A stretch of 64,000 bases of DNA, taken from assembly GCA_016946835.1 (NCBI GenBank), contig JACVTC010000152.1, positions 76,001 through 140,000 of the forward strand, written 5' to 3'. Position 1 is the stretch's first letter. Each line of letters begins with the position of its first letter. Origin of the DNA: Neocallimastix lanati (nom. inval.) (Eukaryota; Neocallimastigomycota; Neocallimastigomycetes; Neocallimastigales; Neocallimastigaceae). The notes beneath the pieces are model-generated. The model did no database searches and was not told the origin of the DNA. It saw only the letters and a list, made by a program, of their open reading frames with translations. The position numbers and the translations under genes are program-made. Below, piece after piece: positions 1-12,247 of the stretch.

Positions 1-806
1 CTTTATATTTTAAATTAATAAAAATTTTTCTTCGATAAGAAGCTATTTTCTTTTTTTTCTTGTAAAACTTCTTTTTTTTTTTTTTTTTTAGTAAAAAAAA
101 TTTTTTGAAGTCTTCTTTATTTATTTACTTATTTTATTAAATGATGGTTTGATTATATTATATGAATTATATTTTTATTCTGCTTATATTAGTTCAAATT
201 TATATATTTCTTTAAATTTTAAAAAAAAAAAAAAAAAAAAAAAAATGTTATTAAATTAAAAATTATAAAAATTTTCAGTTGTATACCATTTTATTTCATA
301 AACTATATAAAGTTTTACAATTTTAATCCCTAATAATTAAGTAGAAAATTCTATTTTAATTACTTTCATTTTAATTTCCTTCAAAAAGACTGAAGAAAAG
401 AATAATTTTATATACTCATAAAGTTTATATAATTTCATAATACTTTTTTTTTAATATTTTAAATATCATAATACTATATCTTATTTTTTTTTTTTTTATT
501 TTTTATTTTTTTTTTGCTTATATAAAAAATGCATAATCTGAAAAAGTCGTGGCTTATAGTCTTATATCATTATTATAATACATATTTATTCATAATTATT
601 TTGTTTTATAGATCATATTAATTGCTTTATATAAATTATAAATGTACTATCCCATCAAAATGTATTAATGTTTTAATAAATTTATTATAGATATACTTAT
701 TATTTTTTAATTTTTTTTCTTTTTTATTTCTTTTTTTTTTTTATTTTATTATTATTATTATTATTTATTATTATTATTTATTATTATTTATTATTATTAT
801 TTATTA

Positions 807-854
<48 letters not shown>

Positions 855-1036
855 TAAATATACTGATATTAATATATTAAAATTTTAATAATACCAAATA
901 ATTTTTATATATATATATTATTTTTTTTTAACAAGTTAAATCTTTTTGAATATAAAATATTCATTAGTTAATTTTAATATATTATCTAATATAAAAATTA
1001 ATATAATTGATTATACTGAAATGTTTTTTTTTATTT

Positions 1037-1073
<37 letters not shown>

Positions 1074-2409
1074 TATTTATTTCATTATTTAGTATTAAAT
1101 TTTTTATTATTTTTTTATTCAGCATTAAAATCAAGTAATATAGTTTATATTAGAAAATATTTTAATATATTATCAAATGATATAGTAAAATATTTTTTAA
1201 TATTAATTAAATTATTTATATTTATATATATATTATTTATTTTTATTCTATTATTGTAAAATTATAAAGTTCTTTTCGTATGTAATTTTTTATATATTAA
1301 ATTACAAAATTTTGAATAAATAATTATAATTTCAAATATACTTTGAAATATATTAAATTAAATTTATATTTTTATATTATATGTATTTATTTTTATTTAA
1401 ACCTTTTATATATTATTTGATATTTTTTTTATTATTATAGATATTAGGATTATAAATTAAACATAAAGTATTACTTAATCTTTAGTAATAACTGTTCAAA
1501 AAGATTACATTCATTTTTCTTCAACATATTTATATTTATTTTTTATATTAATTATTAGTAGATAGAAATACTAAAAACAAATAAAAAATTAAATTTTTAT
1601 ATATATATAATTTTTATTATTATTATTATTTTTTTTTTTAATAACGTTAAACATTATTAGATTAATAATATATTTTCTTTTGTTTCAAGAAAATAATCAC
1701 AAGTATTTTTGATAAAAAAAAAAGTTTTTTAAATATAAATTATACATTATTTATTTATAACTATTATTTTTATTATTATTATTATTTTTTTTTTTTTTTT
1801 TGTCCTTTTGCAATAAAAATAAAAAATAAAAATTTATAAGTCATCATAATTTACATTCAACTTTTTATAAGTCAGTTTATAATCTATAATTAATAATTTT
1901 GGAATTCTATTATTCTATATACTCAGTATTAAAGTTTAAAAAGGTATATATAAATTAAAATTTAATAAATTTTATTTATTGTAAAAATATATATATATAT
2001 GTATATACGTATATAATAATTATTATGATTTTCATTTAATTAAAAAAAAATATATAAAAAATAACTAAGAAAATAATAATTAGACAATATAAATTCTAAT
2101 AATTAAATAAAAAATGAAAAAAAATAAATATTAATAACTTTAATAAAAAAAAAAGAAAATAATAATAATAGTAGTTAAAGGTTTATTATTCTATATAATA
2201 TACATAAATATTAAAATATTATATTATTTAACAAAATATTGTTGTTTTAACTTTATAATATCCTTAAAGAATGAATTTTGTTTAAACAAATTATAAAATC
2301 CAAATTACAAAGGAGAAATCGTCATATAAGAAATAAAATAATATACCTATTAATATTCTATTTATAAATCATACCATTATATAATAAAATCTTAACATGA
2401 ATGTAAGTT

Positions 2410-2472
<63 letters not shown>

Positions 2473-2620
2473 ATTAATATTTAAGAATAGGTAATAATCG
2501 ATTATAGTAACATTAAAAATAATTTAATTATTTGTTATTTTTTATATACAAATTTAAATATAATAGACTTCTACATTTAAAATAAAAAAAGAGCAAGATG
2601 AAAATATACTATCGAATAAT
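1..2620. other. AT-rich intergenic region
   Basis: No coding region is visible. It holds many homopolymer T and A runs, a TTA/TTAT microsatellite at about 744-851, and a poly(A) run of about 59 nt at 2411-2469. The promoter of the cyclin gene to the right must lie here, but no convincing motif stands out from the A/T background. Confidence 0.6.
744..851. repeat. (TTA)n/(TTAT) microsatellite
   Basis: About 108 bp of TTA units with interspersed TTTA units, uninterrupted by other sequence. Confidence 0.85.
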
Positions 2621-4785
2621 ATGAATAAAAAAGAGGGACATAGATTAAAACTCTTCCCAAAAGTAACCAGTGGCAAAGCCATTCTTCATACCACTAGAAG
2701 TAACAGAACTGCATTAAGTGATGTTAGTAATAAGATACCACTCCAGGTAAGAAATGTTAATATATTTATTCAAAATTGAATAAAAAAAGAAAAAAAAAAT
2801 ACTTTAAGGTATAATTAAAACAAATAAAAAATATATAAATAATAAATTATATAATAGATAAAAAATAGTAAGATCATTAAAACTGTTAAACAAAAAGTTA
2901 ATATACCAATTCCCTTAAAGGAAATTGAACAAGCAAAAAATCAATTAAAGAAACCTTTGCAAAAATTAGGAGGTTTAAACGAAAAGCATAATGGTTTACA
3001 ACTTCCAATTGAAAAGGTTATGCCAAGAATACAAAAAGTAAAAAATGTTAATTCTAAAATTAATACTGTAATAAATGATCGTCCTTCTTTAATAAAAAAG
3101 ACAAATATTAAGAAAGTAATCTCAAAAAAAGAAATTAAGACAGCTCATATTTTAAAAGAAAATATTAATAAAAATGAAAATAGATCAGCTGGAATTTCTC
3201 AACGTTTGCCACAGAAAACTTATCATCAGTCTATAGAAAATTTTCTTACAAAAAAATCTACCTCAGAAGAAGATAAAGAAAATAATAAATATTCTTCTGA
3301 AATTCAAAAAAAATCTACTTTAAATAATATACCAAAAGCACCATTAAAAGAAACAACTATAGAAAAAAAGGAAATAGAAGAGAAAAAAGAAAATAATGAA
3401 AAAGAAGAGGTTTCGTTACTTGAAACATTGAAGACATCAATAGATAATAATAAGTTAAAAGATAATGAAGAATTTCAAAAAGATCTTCAAGATTGGGAGG
3501 ATTTAGATGCGGAAGATGCCAATGATCCATCAATGGTATCAGAATATGTTAATGAAATTTTTGATTATATGAGAGAATTAGAAGTAAGTTTATATTTCTT
3601 ATTGCAAAAAAAAAAAAAAAAAAAAGTTTTAATAATGATTATATAATATATAGTTTTTAAATAAAATTTTAATGAAATATTTATTGATTTGTTTATTTTT
3701 CCATTTATTTATTCATTTATTTTATAATTTATTGATATTTATTTAATTGTTTCATATTATTTTATTTATATTTATTTATATTTATTTATATTTATTTGTT
3801 TATTTACATTTATTTATTTATATTTATTTATCTATTTATTTATTAAAATATTTATATATTAAAATATAAATTTTTAAATTATTAGAAAACTACAATGCCA
3901 AACCCTAAATATATGGATCACCAAGAAAAATTATCATGGAAAATGAGAACTGTATTAATTGACTGGCTAATTGATATTCATAATCAATTCCGTCTTTTAC
4001 CAGAAACTTTATATTTAGCTGTAAATATTGTTGATAGATTTCTTTCATCTCGTGAAGTTGATACTTATAAATTACAACTTGTAGGTGTTACAGCTATGTT
4101 TATTGCAGCAAAATATGAAGAAATTGTTGCACCATCAGTTCAAAATTATTTATGTGTACAAGATTTATATAATGAAGATGAAATTTTAAGAGCAGAACGT
4201 TATGTTTTAAAAGCTTTAGATTTTGGTTTACACTATCCAAATCCTATGAGTTTCCTGAGAAGAAATTCTAAAGCTGATAATTATGATCCTCTTTCTAGAA
4301 CTTTTGCTAAATTTTTAATGGAATTATCCTTAATTGATCATCGTTTCTTATTCTTTCCACCATCAAAAGTAGCCGCTGCTGCAATGTATTTATCAAGATT
4401 AATATTAGATAGAGGAGAATGGGTAATTAGATATAATTGCTATATATTAATTAGTAAAAGATTTACAAAAAAATAATTAAATTAATGAAATTAAAAAAAT
4501 AATTAATTTATTTATATATATATATATAATTAAAAAAAAATAAAAATAAAAATAAAGAATGCAAATATGCGTCATTATTCTGGCTATACCGAAGAAGAAT
4601 TAAGTGATTGTGTAGATTTAATGTTATTACTTTTGTTAATACCAAGAAAAAATTTCCCTTCAATTCAATTATTAAAAAAATATGAAAGCAAAAAATTTAT
4701 GAAAGCAAGTTTACATATTACTAAATGGGTATATGAACATATGTCTTTAATAGAAAAAAGATTAAGCCCAAAATATCGTAAATAA
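2621..4785 (+). CDS. B-type mitotic cyclin
   Basis: Four exons join in phase: 2621-2746, 2858-3583, 3886-4422 and 4558-4785, giving 538 residues. Seen: a destruction box near the N terminus (R29-x2-L32-x2-V35-x-N37), a long Lys/Glu-rich linker, then the cyclin-box start with MRTVLIDWLIDIH and the C-terminal cyclin fold with HYSGYTEEEL. Known: B-type cyclins bind and activate Cdk1 for entry into mitosis, and the D-box targets them to the APC/C for degradation. The first ATG at 2598 hits a stop after eight codons, so 2621 is the likely start. A run of A's follows the exon 2 donor inside intron 2, and exon 3 opens a few codons before the cyclin box. The length is close to fission yeast Cdc13. 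The class is clear; which mitotic cyclin subtype it is cannot be told. Confidence 0.93.
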
Positions 4786-5739
4786 TTTCATAAAAATTTA
4801 ATTGAAAAATTCATTATATATTATTAAATTTTGTTATTATATTATTCATTATTAGTTTATAATACTAATAGGAAAATAGAAAATAAAATAAAAAAAAAAA
4901 AATTAAAATAAAAACCAAAAAAAAAAAAAAAAAAAAAAAAAAAAGATAATATTAAAATAATAATAAAACATATTATAATAGATATGATATGACAAATAAT
5001 TATCAATTTATTTTAAATCATATCTTTTATGGTATTTAATTTAAAATATATATATATGTATGTATATATATTTTTATTTTTTTTTTTTTTTTTTTTTTTG
5101 TTTTATTAATTGCTATTATGCAATTATTTTTATTAACTTTTTTAATTACATTGTAAATTTTTTCATAAATACGTTTCTATTATAATAATAATGTTAAAAA
5201 AAGTAACAATAAATAAAATTTTTAAAATAGTTTATTAAATTTTGTTATTTTTAGTTATGTGATTGGATATTTTTTCTATTTGATAATATAAAGGATTAGG
5301 TTATATTAATTTGATTATAAAAGGTTAGATTGTTATGTTCTTTTACTAATTTAGTGTGTTTCTCAATCATGCATTTCACAATTGTGTATTTCACAATATG
5401 GCGTATTTTATATGTGGCTTGTTTAAATAATCAAATAAATAATAATCAAATAAATAATAATTAAATAAATAATAATTAAATAAATAATTATTAAATAAAT
5501 AATAAATATTCTCTTTTTATATGTATAATTTATTAATACTCAATTATAAAAATAATTTATATAATTCTTTTTTAATAGAATATATAATTATTTCTTTTGA
5601 AATAATATTTAATACTATTTAATTGAAAAAATATATTTTATTTCTTTTAAAATAATAATTATTTATATATGATTGTATAGATTATCTTAAAAATGGATGG
5701 CTTTATTTTAAAAAAATTAATAAAACAAAAAATTAGGTA
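4786..5739. other. AT-rich intergenic region
   Basis: 3' flank of the cyclin gene. It contains poly(A) runs (about 4915-4944), a poly(T) run near 5078-5099 and an imperfect AATAATCAAATA/AATAATTAAATA tandem repeat at about 5425-5505. No gene is seen. Confidence 0.5.
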
Positions 5740-6276
5740 CTGATTCTGTAACAACGTGTATAATATTAATAATAATTATAATAATTAGCAATAATATTGT
5801 TAATAATAATAATAATAGTATTGATAGTAAAAAAAAGAAATATTAATGTTTGTGACAATGAGTAAAAATAGAAATGTTAATATTAATGACAACGAGTAAA
5901 AATAGAAATGTTAATATTAATGACAGCGAGTAAAAATAGAAATGTTAATACTAATGACAGTGAGTGGAAATAGAAATATTAAAATTAGTGGCAGTGAGGG
6001 GTGAAAATAATAGTATCATTATTTATATAATGTAGTAAATCGGACAATTGGTGAAAATAGTGTTAATATTAGTAATTTTCTGAATAAGAATAATGAATGT
6101 GTAAATATATATATAACATTGTACTGATTATATAACTTTCTTCTTTGTGGAATTGGTAGAGGAGATGCAGACATTATTGATTTAGATTATAAAAAAAAGG
6201 AATGGGAATGTTTTTATTTTAATAACTAAATCATTTCTGATGATTATTCTAAAACGTCATTCTTAGTGGCGACCGA

Positions 6277-6322
<46 letters not shown>

Positions 6323-6742
6323 GAAATTATACCTAGGCTTTGTACTCGACAAGGATTGTTATTCCGACAGCATAAGCGCAAATTAATCAGGAACGTCAAC
6401 TCTGAAAATGCAGTAAGACAGGTTTAGCAGGGCCAATGCCTCTGAAGGAGAAAACCATAAATTTCTTCTGGATTGTCTCCAGCCCTAATCCGAAATAAGA
6501 ATTCCTTTTTAAATAGAAATTTTATAGTCTGGAGGTAAGGATATGAACTTTTTTTCTAAAAATATTTATATATTATATTTTGATTATTACAATTTATTTT
6601 ATATTACTATTTAAAAAAAAAAAAAAAAAAATTTGTTCTAATTGGACAAATATTATTTTTTTTTTTTATTAATTTAAATAAATAAATATATAAATAAAGT
6701 TAAAGTTCACAATAATTGCTGTTATAGAGAAAAAAAAAAAAA
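5740..6742 (+). mobile_element. LINE remnant, 3' end (family II), degenerate
   Basis: This stretch is alignable by eye to 40560-41492: both carry an Asn/Ser-rich linker, a GDADI...NYKKEW segment, a shared RNV block near the end, a GAATTCCTTTT segment, and a terminal AATAAATAAAGTT block followed by poly(A) (6730-6742). Multiple stops and frameshifts make it non-coding. It is interrupted by a poly(T) run of about 39 nt at 6281-6319 that the second copy lacks. Assignment to a LINE rests on the second copy, where the same 3' region follows a LINE C-terminal zinc motif. The left boundary is uncertain. Confidence 0.6.
5845..6005 (+). repeat. About 34-bp degenerate tandem repeat
   Basis: Four to five units built on GAGTAAAAATAGAAATGTTA plus ATATTAATGACAAC, diverging towards the right end. 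The unit length is not a multiple of three, so expansion destroyed the reading frame of the Asn/Ser linker seen in the related copy at 40.6-40.8 kb. Confidence 0.7.
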
Positions 6743-7116
6743 GAATAATTATTTTATATTATTTTATATAACTAAATAAATAAATAATAGATATTATAAT
6801 AATATTATAATAAATAATATATAATTAAAACTATTTAATTTTTTGTTTTATTTTATTATTTTATTTTTTTTATTAATAATATTATTAAATAAATAATAAT
6901 TTTAATATTTTAATAAATAATAATACAATTTTTTTTTTTTTTTAAAATATGTAATAATTATATTATTACAATATATTACAATACTATATTTTTTCTTTTA
7001 TCTTCAAAATAGATGATTCTTATATTTAAATATTTAAATATTACATAACCATTATTATTTAAAAAAATATTATATTAAATAATTTTAATTTTAAATAAAT
7101 ATATATTTATTCATTA
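6743..7116. other. AT-rich spacer
   Basis: Short spacer between the LINE 3' end and the stop codon of the minus-strand nucleotidase gene. Only homopolymer and TAA/TTA-rich sequence is seen. Confidence 0.5.
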
Positions 7117-7882
7117 TTATTCTTTATATTGTAATTGTGAACGCTGTTTATAAAGTTCTTCGACCCATTTTAATACAACTGGATGTGTAAATACTCCTTT
7201 TGTAGTTTCAAAAAAAGAATCTAATCTTTTACCTTCTCCTATAAATGTAAAATATAATTAAATAAAAAAAAAAAAAAAAAAAAAAAACAAGAAATTATGT
7301 TTCAATATATATTTTTATTAATAAGATATTTTAGTTTTAAAAAGTATTTATATTTATATTATATAAATTCTATATAAATTAATTTACTTTTTTCATATTC
7401 ATAAGCTTGAAGAATCATCTAAATTTTTTTTTTAAAAAAAAGAAAAAAAAAAAAAATATAAATTTATTTTAATTTATTTATAAAACTTAATATATATATG
7501 TATATATATATTTAAAATAAAATTTTTATTTACTTCAAATTTATCCAAATTATTAACTAGAATTGCTTCTGGAGTTTTCTTTTCTTCGAATTCAAGCCAT
7601 AGAGATAAAATTTCTTCACCAGCTTCTTTATTATCAATTTTATTACATAAATTCATAAATGCTTCCTTTATTTTAATATTAAACAAATAAGTAATAAATA
7701 AAATATTTAATATAAATAAAACAATTTGATAAAACAAATTATATTATAATTGTATATATTATATAATTATTAATATAACAAAAAATAAATGAATGAATAA
7801 ATTAATAAATAAATAAATACTTTTTCTCTTTGAAATTTGTCTTCCTTTGAAACACCACTAATATTTAATATTTAATATTGTA

Positions 7883-7957
<75 letters not shown>

Positions 7958-8767
7958 ATTATTTTTTAATTGAAATAGATTAAAAAGTAAATTTATATTT
8001 TAATTTATATTTTAAATATTTTTTTAAAATGTATGATACCTAAAAGGAGTAATATCACCAACAAGACTTTCACCTAAATCATGAACAATTGACATTTTGA
8101 CACATCTTTATAATAAATATAAATTATGTCATAATAAAAATCATTAGAATAGATAATTGTAATTATTGTAATAATTCATATTAAGAAATGATATATTATT
8201 AGATTAAAAATATTATTTCATTTTTTCAATGGTTGAAATTTTTATTTTAATAATTGAAATTTACTTGTCTTTGTTTAATGTATCATCTTTAATGAGCATA
8301 GCTAAGACACCCATTCTATGCATATGATCACTAATACTTTCTGGATTTGTAATTTTTGCATTAACCCATCTAATTTATTTTGATTTTATAACAAATAATT
8401 TTATAATCCGGATTTGAAATTCATAAATTTATAATATTAAATTTAAAAAATTAGAATTTATTTAAATATATATATATATATATATATATTATTATTATTA
8501 TTAATATTATTATTTTATAATGATATTTTTTATTTTTTTGATTTGCAATTACTATTTTTATTATTTTTTAAATTTTATAATTTTATTACTTATGAAATAT
8601 AATTTAAGATTTTATTTTATTTTATTTTTATTTTTATTTTATTATTTCTTATTTTAAATAAAACAATAATATTTATCATTAAATTTATATTAATACCCTG
8701 TCCGTTTTGTAGTTTTTAAATTTTCACAAATATGCATAAATTCTAATACTGAAGTAATTTTATCCAT
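7117..8767 (-). CDS. HDDC2: HD-domain 5'-deoxynucleotidase, HDDC2/YGK1 type
   Basis: Seven small exons on the minus strand join in phase: 8697-8767, 8265-8369, 8040-8105, 7821-7857, 7534-7665, 7388-7418 and 7117-7238, giving 187 residues. Seen: RTGWVN near residue 22, PESISDHMHRMGVLAMLIKD, then VHDLGESLVGDI with the HD metal-binding pair, WLEFEEKKTPEA, LDKFE, MILQAYEYE and a C-terminal LDSFFETTKG...HP block. These match the order and spacing of human HDDC2 and yeast Ygk1, which remove phosphate from (deoxy)nucleoside 5'-monophosphates using a divalent metal bound by the HD motif. The length is near the family's usual 200. Exons 4 (37 nt) and 6 (31 nt) are very short but each restores a conserved block, which supports the model. 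Introns are almost pure A/T. Confidence 0.9.
7881..7953. repeat. (TTA)n microsatellite in intron
   Basis: About 70 bp of perfect ATT repeats inside intron 3 of the nucleotidase gene. Confidence 0.85.
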
Positions 8768-9406
8768 TTATTGAAATTAAACTTTCTTTTTTTTTTTTTT
8801 TTTTTAAGATAATAAAAGAAATTTGAATTTCAAAATTTCAACTAATATTTTATTTTTGAAAATTTTATTAATAATAATATTTAATAATAAAAAAAATTAA
8901 AAAATTATTATTTTTATATTTAATGATAAATTAAAAAATTTATTATAATTTTTTTTATATTATATTTAATTTTATTATTATTATTATTTTTTTATTATAT
9001 TTAATTTTATTATTGTTATTTTTTTTTTTTTTTTTTTTTTTTTAATAGAAAAATTTGAAAATTTTTTATATTAAATTTAATATAATATTATAATATAATA
9101 TTATAGGTATTTTTATTTATTAATAAAAGAAATATATTTATTAGGAAGTTTAAATTATTAATTTATAGAATATTGAAATAAGAAAAAAAGTAATAATTAT
9201 TCATCCAAATTGTATATTTTTTTTGGAAACTTTTTATAAATGTTCCTTTATATTAAGTTGATATTAAATATTTTAAAATCCAGTTATTGAATAAATTAAT
9301 TATAAAATTATTATTAATTCTATGAATGACAATGAATAATTAAAAATATTTAAGAATTAAAAAAAAAAAAAATTAAAAGAATTCAGGCCATTTTTCTAAA
9401 AGTTAT

Positions 9407-9440
<34 letters not shown>

Positions 9441-9702
9441 AATGAAATAATTTAAAAATAAAGAAAGAATTAGATGATCCATTTTTATTTATTTTCTATT
9501 AATGATATTTAATAAAATAAAATGAAGAAAAAAAAATAATCTCTATATAAACAGTGAAGAGTTAATTAAACTCTTTTCTAATCAAAATAATAATTGTAAA
9601 ATTTAATTATTTTTGATTTATATTAAGAAAAGAGAACAAATTACTTGGGTTTGATGAATAAGAAGCACTAATAATAGATGTTCTTTTTATTCATGTTGGT
9701 TA

Positions 9703-9704
<2 letters not shown>
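8768..9704. other. AT-rich intergenic region
   Basis: Upstream region of the nucleotidase gene. It has several poly(T) runs (about 8789-8805, 9020-9043, 9411-9436). No coding potential or recognisable element is seen. Confidence 0.5.
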
Positions 9705-9742
<38 letters not shown>

Positions 9743-10009
9743 CTGGGAAGAGAATATAGAATTTCATTGTTTTATTTATTAATTATTAAAATATTAATAT
9801 ATTGTATTGGTCTTAAATGAAGAAATATATTATAAATATATTAAGAAAAAAAAAAAAAAAATAAAAGAATATATAAAAAATTTATCAAATAAAATGAATA
9901 TTAAAGTATGGTTTAATAATGAATATAGTTAATGTAATAAAATAATAGTAAAGAGAAAATTTAATAGTAATTTTGGTAAAATAAAATGTACCGAAATCAT
10001 TGATAAAAT

Positions 10010-10860
10010 CTAATAATTTCGATCATTACTGAAGGGGATATCTAAGTAAATATACATAAATTCTTTAGGGATAGAATATATACCAAGGTGAAATGTAGGT
10101 TCTTCATAACCAGGATACGAAACAAAATTTAAGGATTTAATAACTATCGTAGCGCATTTATTGATACCAAAACACATTTCATTTTTATTAGCCCAACAAA
10201 AAACATGACGAAGTAGTGCTTTTATTTTTCTTTCACTAGGGGCTATAAGAACAATGTCATCAGCAAAAAGACCACCACAACATTTTTTATTACCAATACT
10301 AAAACAATATTTATCACAATTATTTAAAATATCATTAATGAATAAATTAAACAAAATTGGTGATAACGGACAACCTTGTCTAACACCACGATGAATAGGA
10401 AATTCATTTGATAACATATCAAGGTAACGAGCTCTAGCTTTAGAAGTAAGATAGAGCTTAAATATGAAATCAAAACATTTGTCATGGATACCAAGGTGAA
10501 AGATTTTTGTAAGAATGTTGAAAATGGGAACAGAGTCGTAGGCTTTTTTTTCAGATCAAGAAAAACTACATATGTGAATTTACTTTTAAATTTTCTTCTT
10601 TGACAAATTTCTCTAATAAAAATGTAGAGACTGATATATTCTTCATGATTGCGAAAGCCAAACTGTTCAGGTTTAATAAAATTATGTTCAAATGCATATT
10701 TAGAGATTCTATCTGTGACTATTTTTGTTGGAATTTTAAGACCGCCGTTGATAAGAGAGATACCTCTATAATTATTAAATTTAGAAAGATCGCCTTTCTT
10801 TGGAATAGAAATAATAGATGCAGAGTTCCATTCATTAGGAAAAGAACTTTCCAAATTTTA
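10010..10860 (-). pseudogene. LINE reverse transcriptase, frameshifted
   Basis: Two overlapping minus-strand reading frames, 10324-10854 and 10010-10417, encode consecutive parts of one non-LTR reverse transcriptase (RVT_1 family). The first carries the fingers motifs (IPKKGD, NNYRGISL, EQFGF); the second the palm motifs (VRQGCPLSPILFN and FADDIVL). The join falls in a poly(T) run where slippage would explain the shift. The expected C-terminal zinc motif does not follow. Confidence 0.85.
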
Positions 10861-10916
10861 TTAAAATTAATCTCAAGGCATTTACCAGCAGAAGGAAATC
10901 TTTCTTTTAGGTCATG

Positions 10917-11148
10917 ATTTATTGAATTACTAGGGCAAGATTCATCCTTCGTAGAAATAGATGACGATCCTGTATTATCATTATGTCTTATCAGTACGAC
11001 GTCGACGCTCTTGGATAAGTTTGGTATTTTGCAATACCTATCAAATAATAGCTCAAACGAACTACTTATGATAGGTATTGCACTTGTTAAGAATTCCGCC
11101 AAGCCCACAATTTTTGGAACAGGTGACTCAGATGAACCTTTGAAAAGT
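10917..11148. repeat. Direct repeat, copy 1 of 232-bp LINE segment
   Basis: Nearly identical (one difference noticed) to 11505-11736. It encodes, on the minus strand, the LINE C-terminal block containing KIVGLAEFLTSAIPII and VLIRHNDNTGSSSIS. Confidence 0.9.
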
Positions 11149-11207
11149 TTTGACCTTTAATACCTTGAAATTTGGCAACTGATTTCCAGTAACGTTCTAA
11201 ATATCGT

Positions 11208-11243
<36 letters not shown>

Positions 11244-11504
11244 CAGGGAAGAGAATACACTTACAAAACTTTATTAAATTTTATTTTAAAAAAATACATG
11301 TAGGTGAAAAGTACATTTTAAATTAAAAATAAAAAAATTTAAAAAATAAATAAAAATAAAAAAGCTCGAAAATACTATGTATTTCGGCAAGTTGTACTAT
11401 GCGTGAATTTTTCCCTTCCTATCAAATAAAAAAGAAATAAAATTTAGAAGTAACATCTTTAAAATAGATAGTGTGGTGTCCACTAAACTCTCCCCGGATT
11501 CATC

Positions 11505-11736
11505 ATTTATTGAATTACTAGGGCAAGATTCATCCTTCGTAGAAATAGATGACGATCCTGTATTATCATTATGCCTTATCAGTACGACGTCGACGCTCTT
11601 GGATAAGTTTGGTATTTTGCAATACCTATCAAATAATAGCTCAAACGAACTACTTATGATAGGTATTGCACTTGTTAAGAATTCCGCCAAGCCCACAATT
11701 TTTGGAACAGGTGACTCAGATGAACCTTTGAAAAGT
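11505..11736. repeat. Direct repeat, copy 2 of 232-bp LINE segment
   Basis: Partner of 10917-11148. In this copy the segment lies in its normal place near the end of the LINE C-terminal coding region. Confidence 0.9.
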
Positions 11737-12183
11737 AGTTCATTTAATTGTCTCTGTTCCCCACTATCGAAATGTAGCTCATTTAAAATTAAAGTTCCAC
11801 CAAGAAGGAACAAGTATATATAATGATTGATATAATCTTCAAAATTAGAAATAGAGTCATAGGAAGAAAGAGGATTAAACGCTCTAATCTTCCTAAGGAA
11901 TAAAACTTAGAGATCATCGATGAAATTTAAAGAATTCCATCTAAAAGATGCAAGAGCATTGCATTTAAAAATCCAATGTTCAAAAGATTGTTTATCTTCG
12001 CCACAACAGGGGCAAGACTTGGGACAATCTTCTGAAACTCTACCCATTCTAATAGCAATAGTAGTATTGTATTTATAACCACAGCGTAAACGTATAATCC
12101 ACGAAAACCCTAAGTTGAATTGGGGATATTTTAAGCTAAGCATAATTATAGCTTTATTGTTTGAGAACTTATTACAATCGTAA

Positions 12184-12247
12184 TTTTGACCTTTAATACC
12201 TTGAAATTTGGCAACTGATTTCCAGTAACGTTCTAAAATATCGTCAT
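12184..12247. repeat. 63/64-bp direct repeat flanking LINE copy B
   Basis: The segment from TTTTGACCTTTAATACC to ATCGTCAT at 12184-12247 recurs at 11148-11210, with a single extra A. The two copies bracket 11211-12183 exactly, the poly(T) starting right after the left copy. Confidence 0.85.

Larger units (their letters stand above)
9705..11210 (-). mobile_element. LINE copy A, rearranged, with reverse transcriptase (family I)
   Basis: On the minus strand this runs from about 11210 to a poly(A) tail (poly(T) at 9705-9739 on +), ending with the family's GTCT-poly(A) terminus. Seen: reverse transcriptase motifs SSFPNEWNSASIISIPKKGD, FNNYRGISL, VVFLDLKK, GVRQGCPLSP and the catalytic FADDIVLIA box. 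The RT frame is broken near 10857 and again at a T-run near 10541-10552. Order is abnormal: a 63-bp C-terminal segment and a 232-bp C-terminal segment (10917-11148) sit 5' of the RT domain, whereas in intact LINEs they lie 3' of it. Not autonomous. Confidence 0.75.
11211..12247 (-). mobile_element. LINE copy B, 5'-truncated, C-terminal part (family I)
   Basis: On the minus strand it reads from 12247 to a poly(A) tail (poly(T) 11211-11240 on +) preceded by the same GTCT-poly(A) terminus as copies A, E and F. It encodes the LINE C terminus: RYWKSVAKFQGIKG, GFSWIIRLRCGYKY and a CPKSCPCC...HWIFKC zinc-binding motif, then an in-frame stop at 11907, and a continuation (11397-11813) with LFLLGGTLILNE, GEQRQL and GLAEFLTSAIP. 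The RT and endonuclease parts are absent, as expected for 5'-truncated LINE insertions. It aligns with copy C at 28.8-29.4 kb. Confidence 0.8.

Noticed and set aside
2598-2624. Upstream ATG as cyclin start
   Set aside because: It reaches a stop after eight codons; the ATG at 2621 gives the frame with the destruction box.
11473-11823. Plus-strand reading frame over LINE copy B
   Set aside because: Antisense of the LINE C-terminal coding segment, which aligns with copy C on the minus strand.
11148-12247. Simple 63-bp target-site duplication around LINE copy B
   Set aside because: Not accepted as the sole explanation because the repeat encodes LINE protein continuous with copy B; kept as one of two models in the findings.
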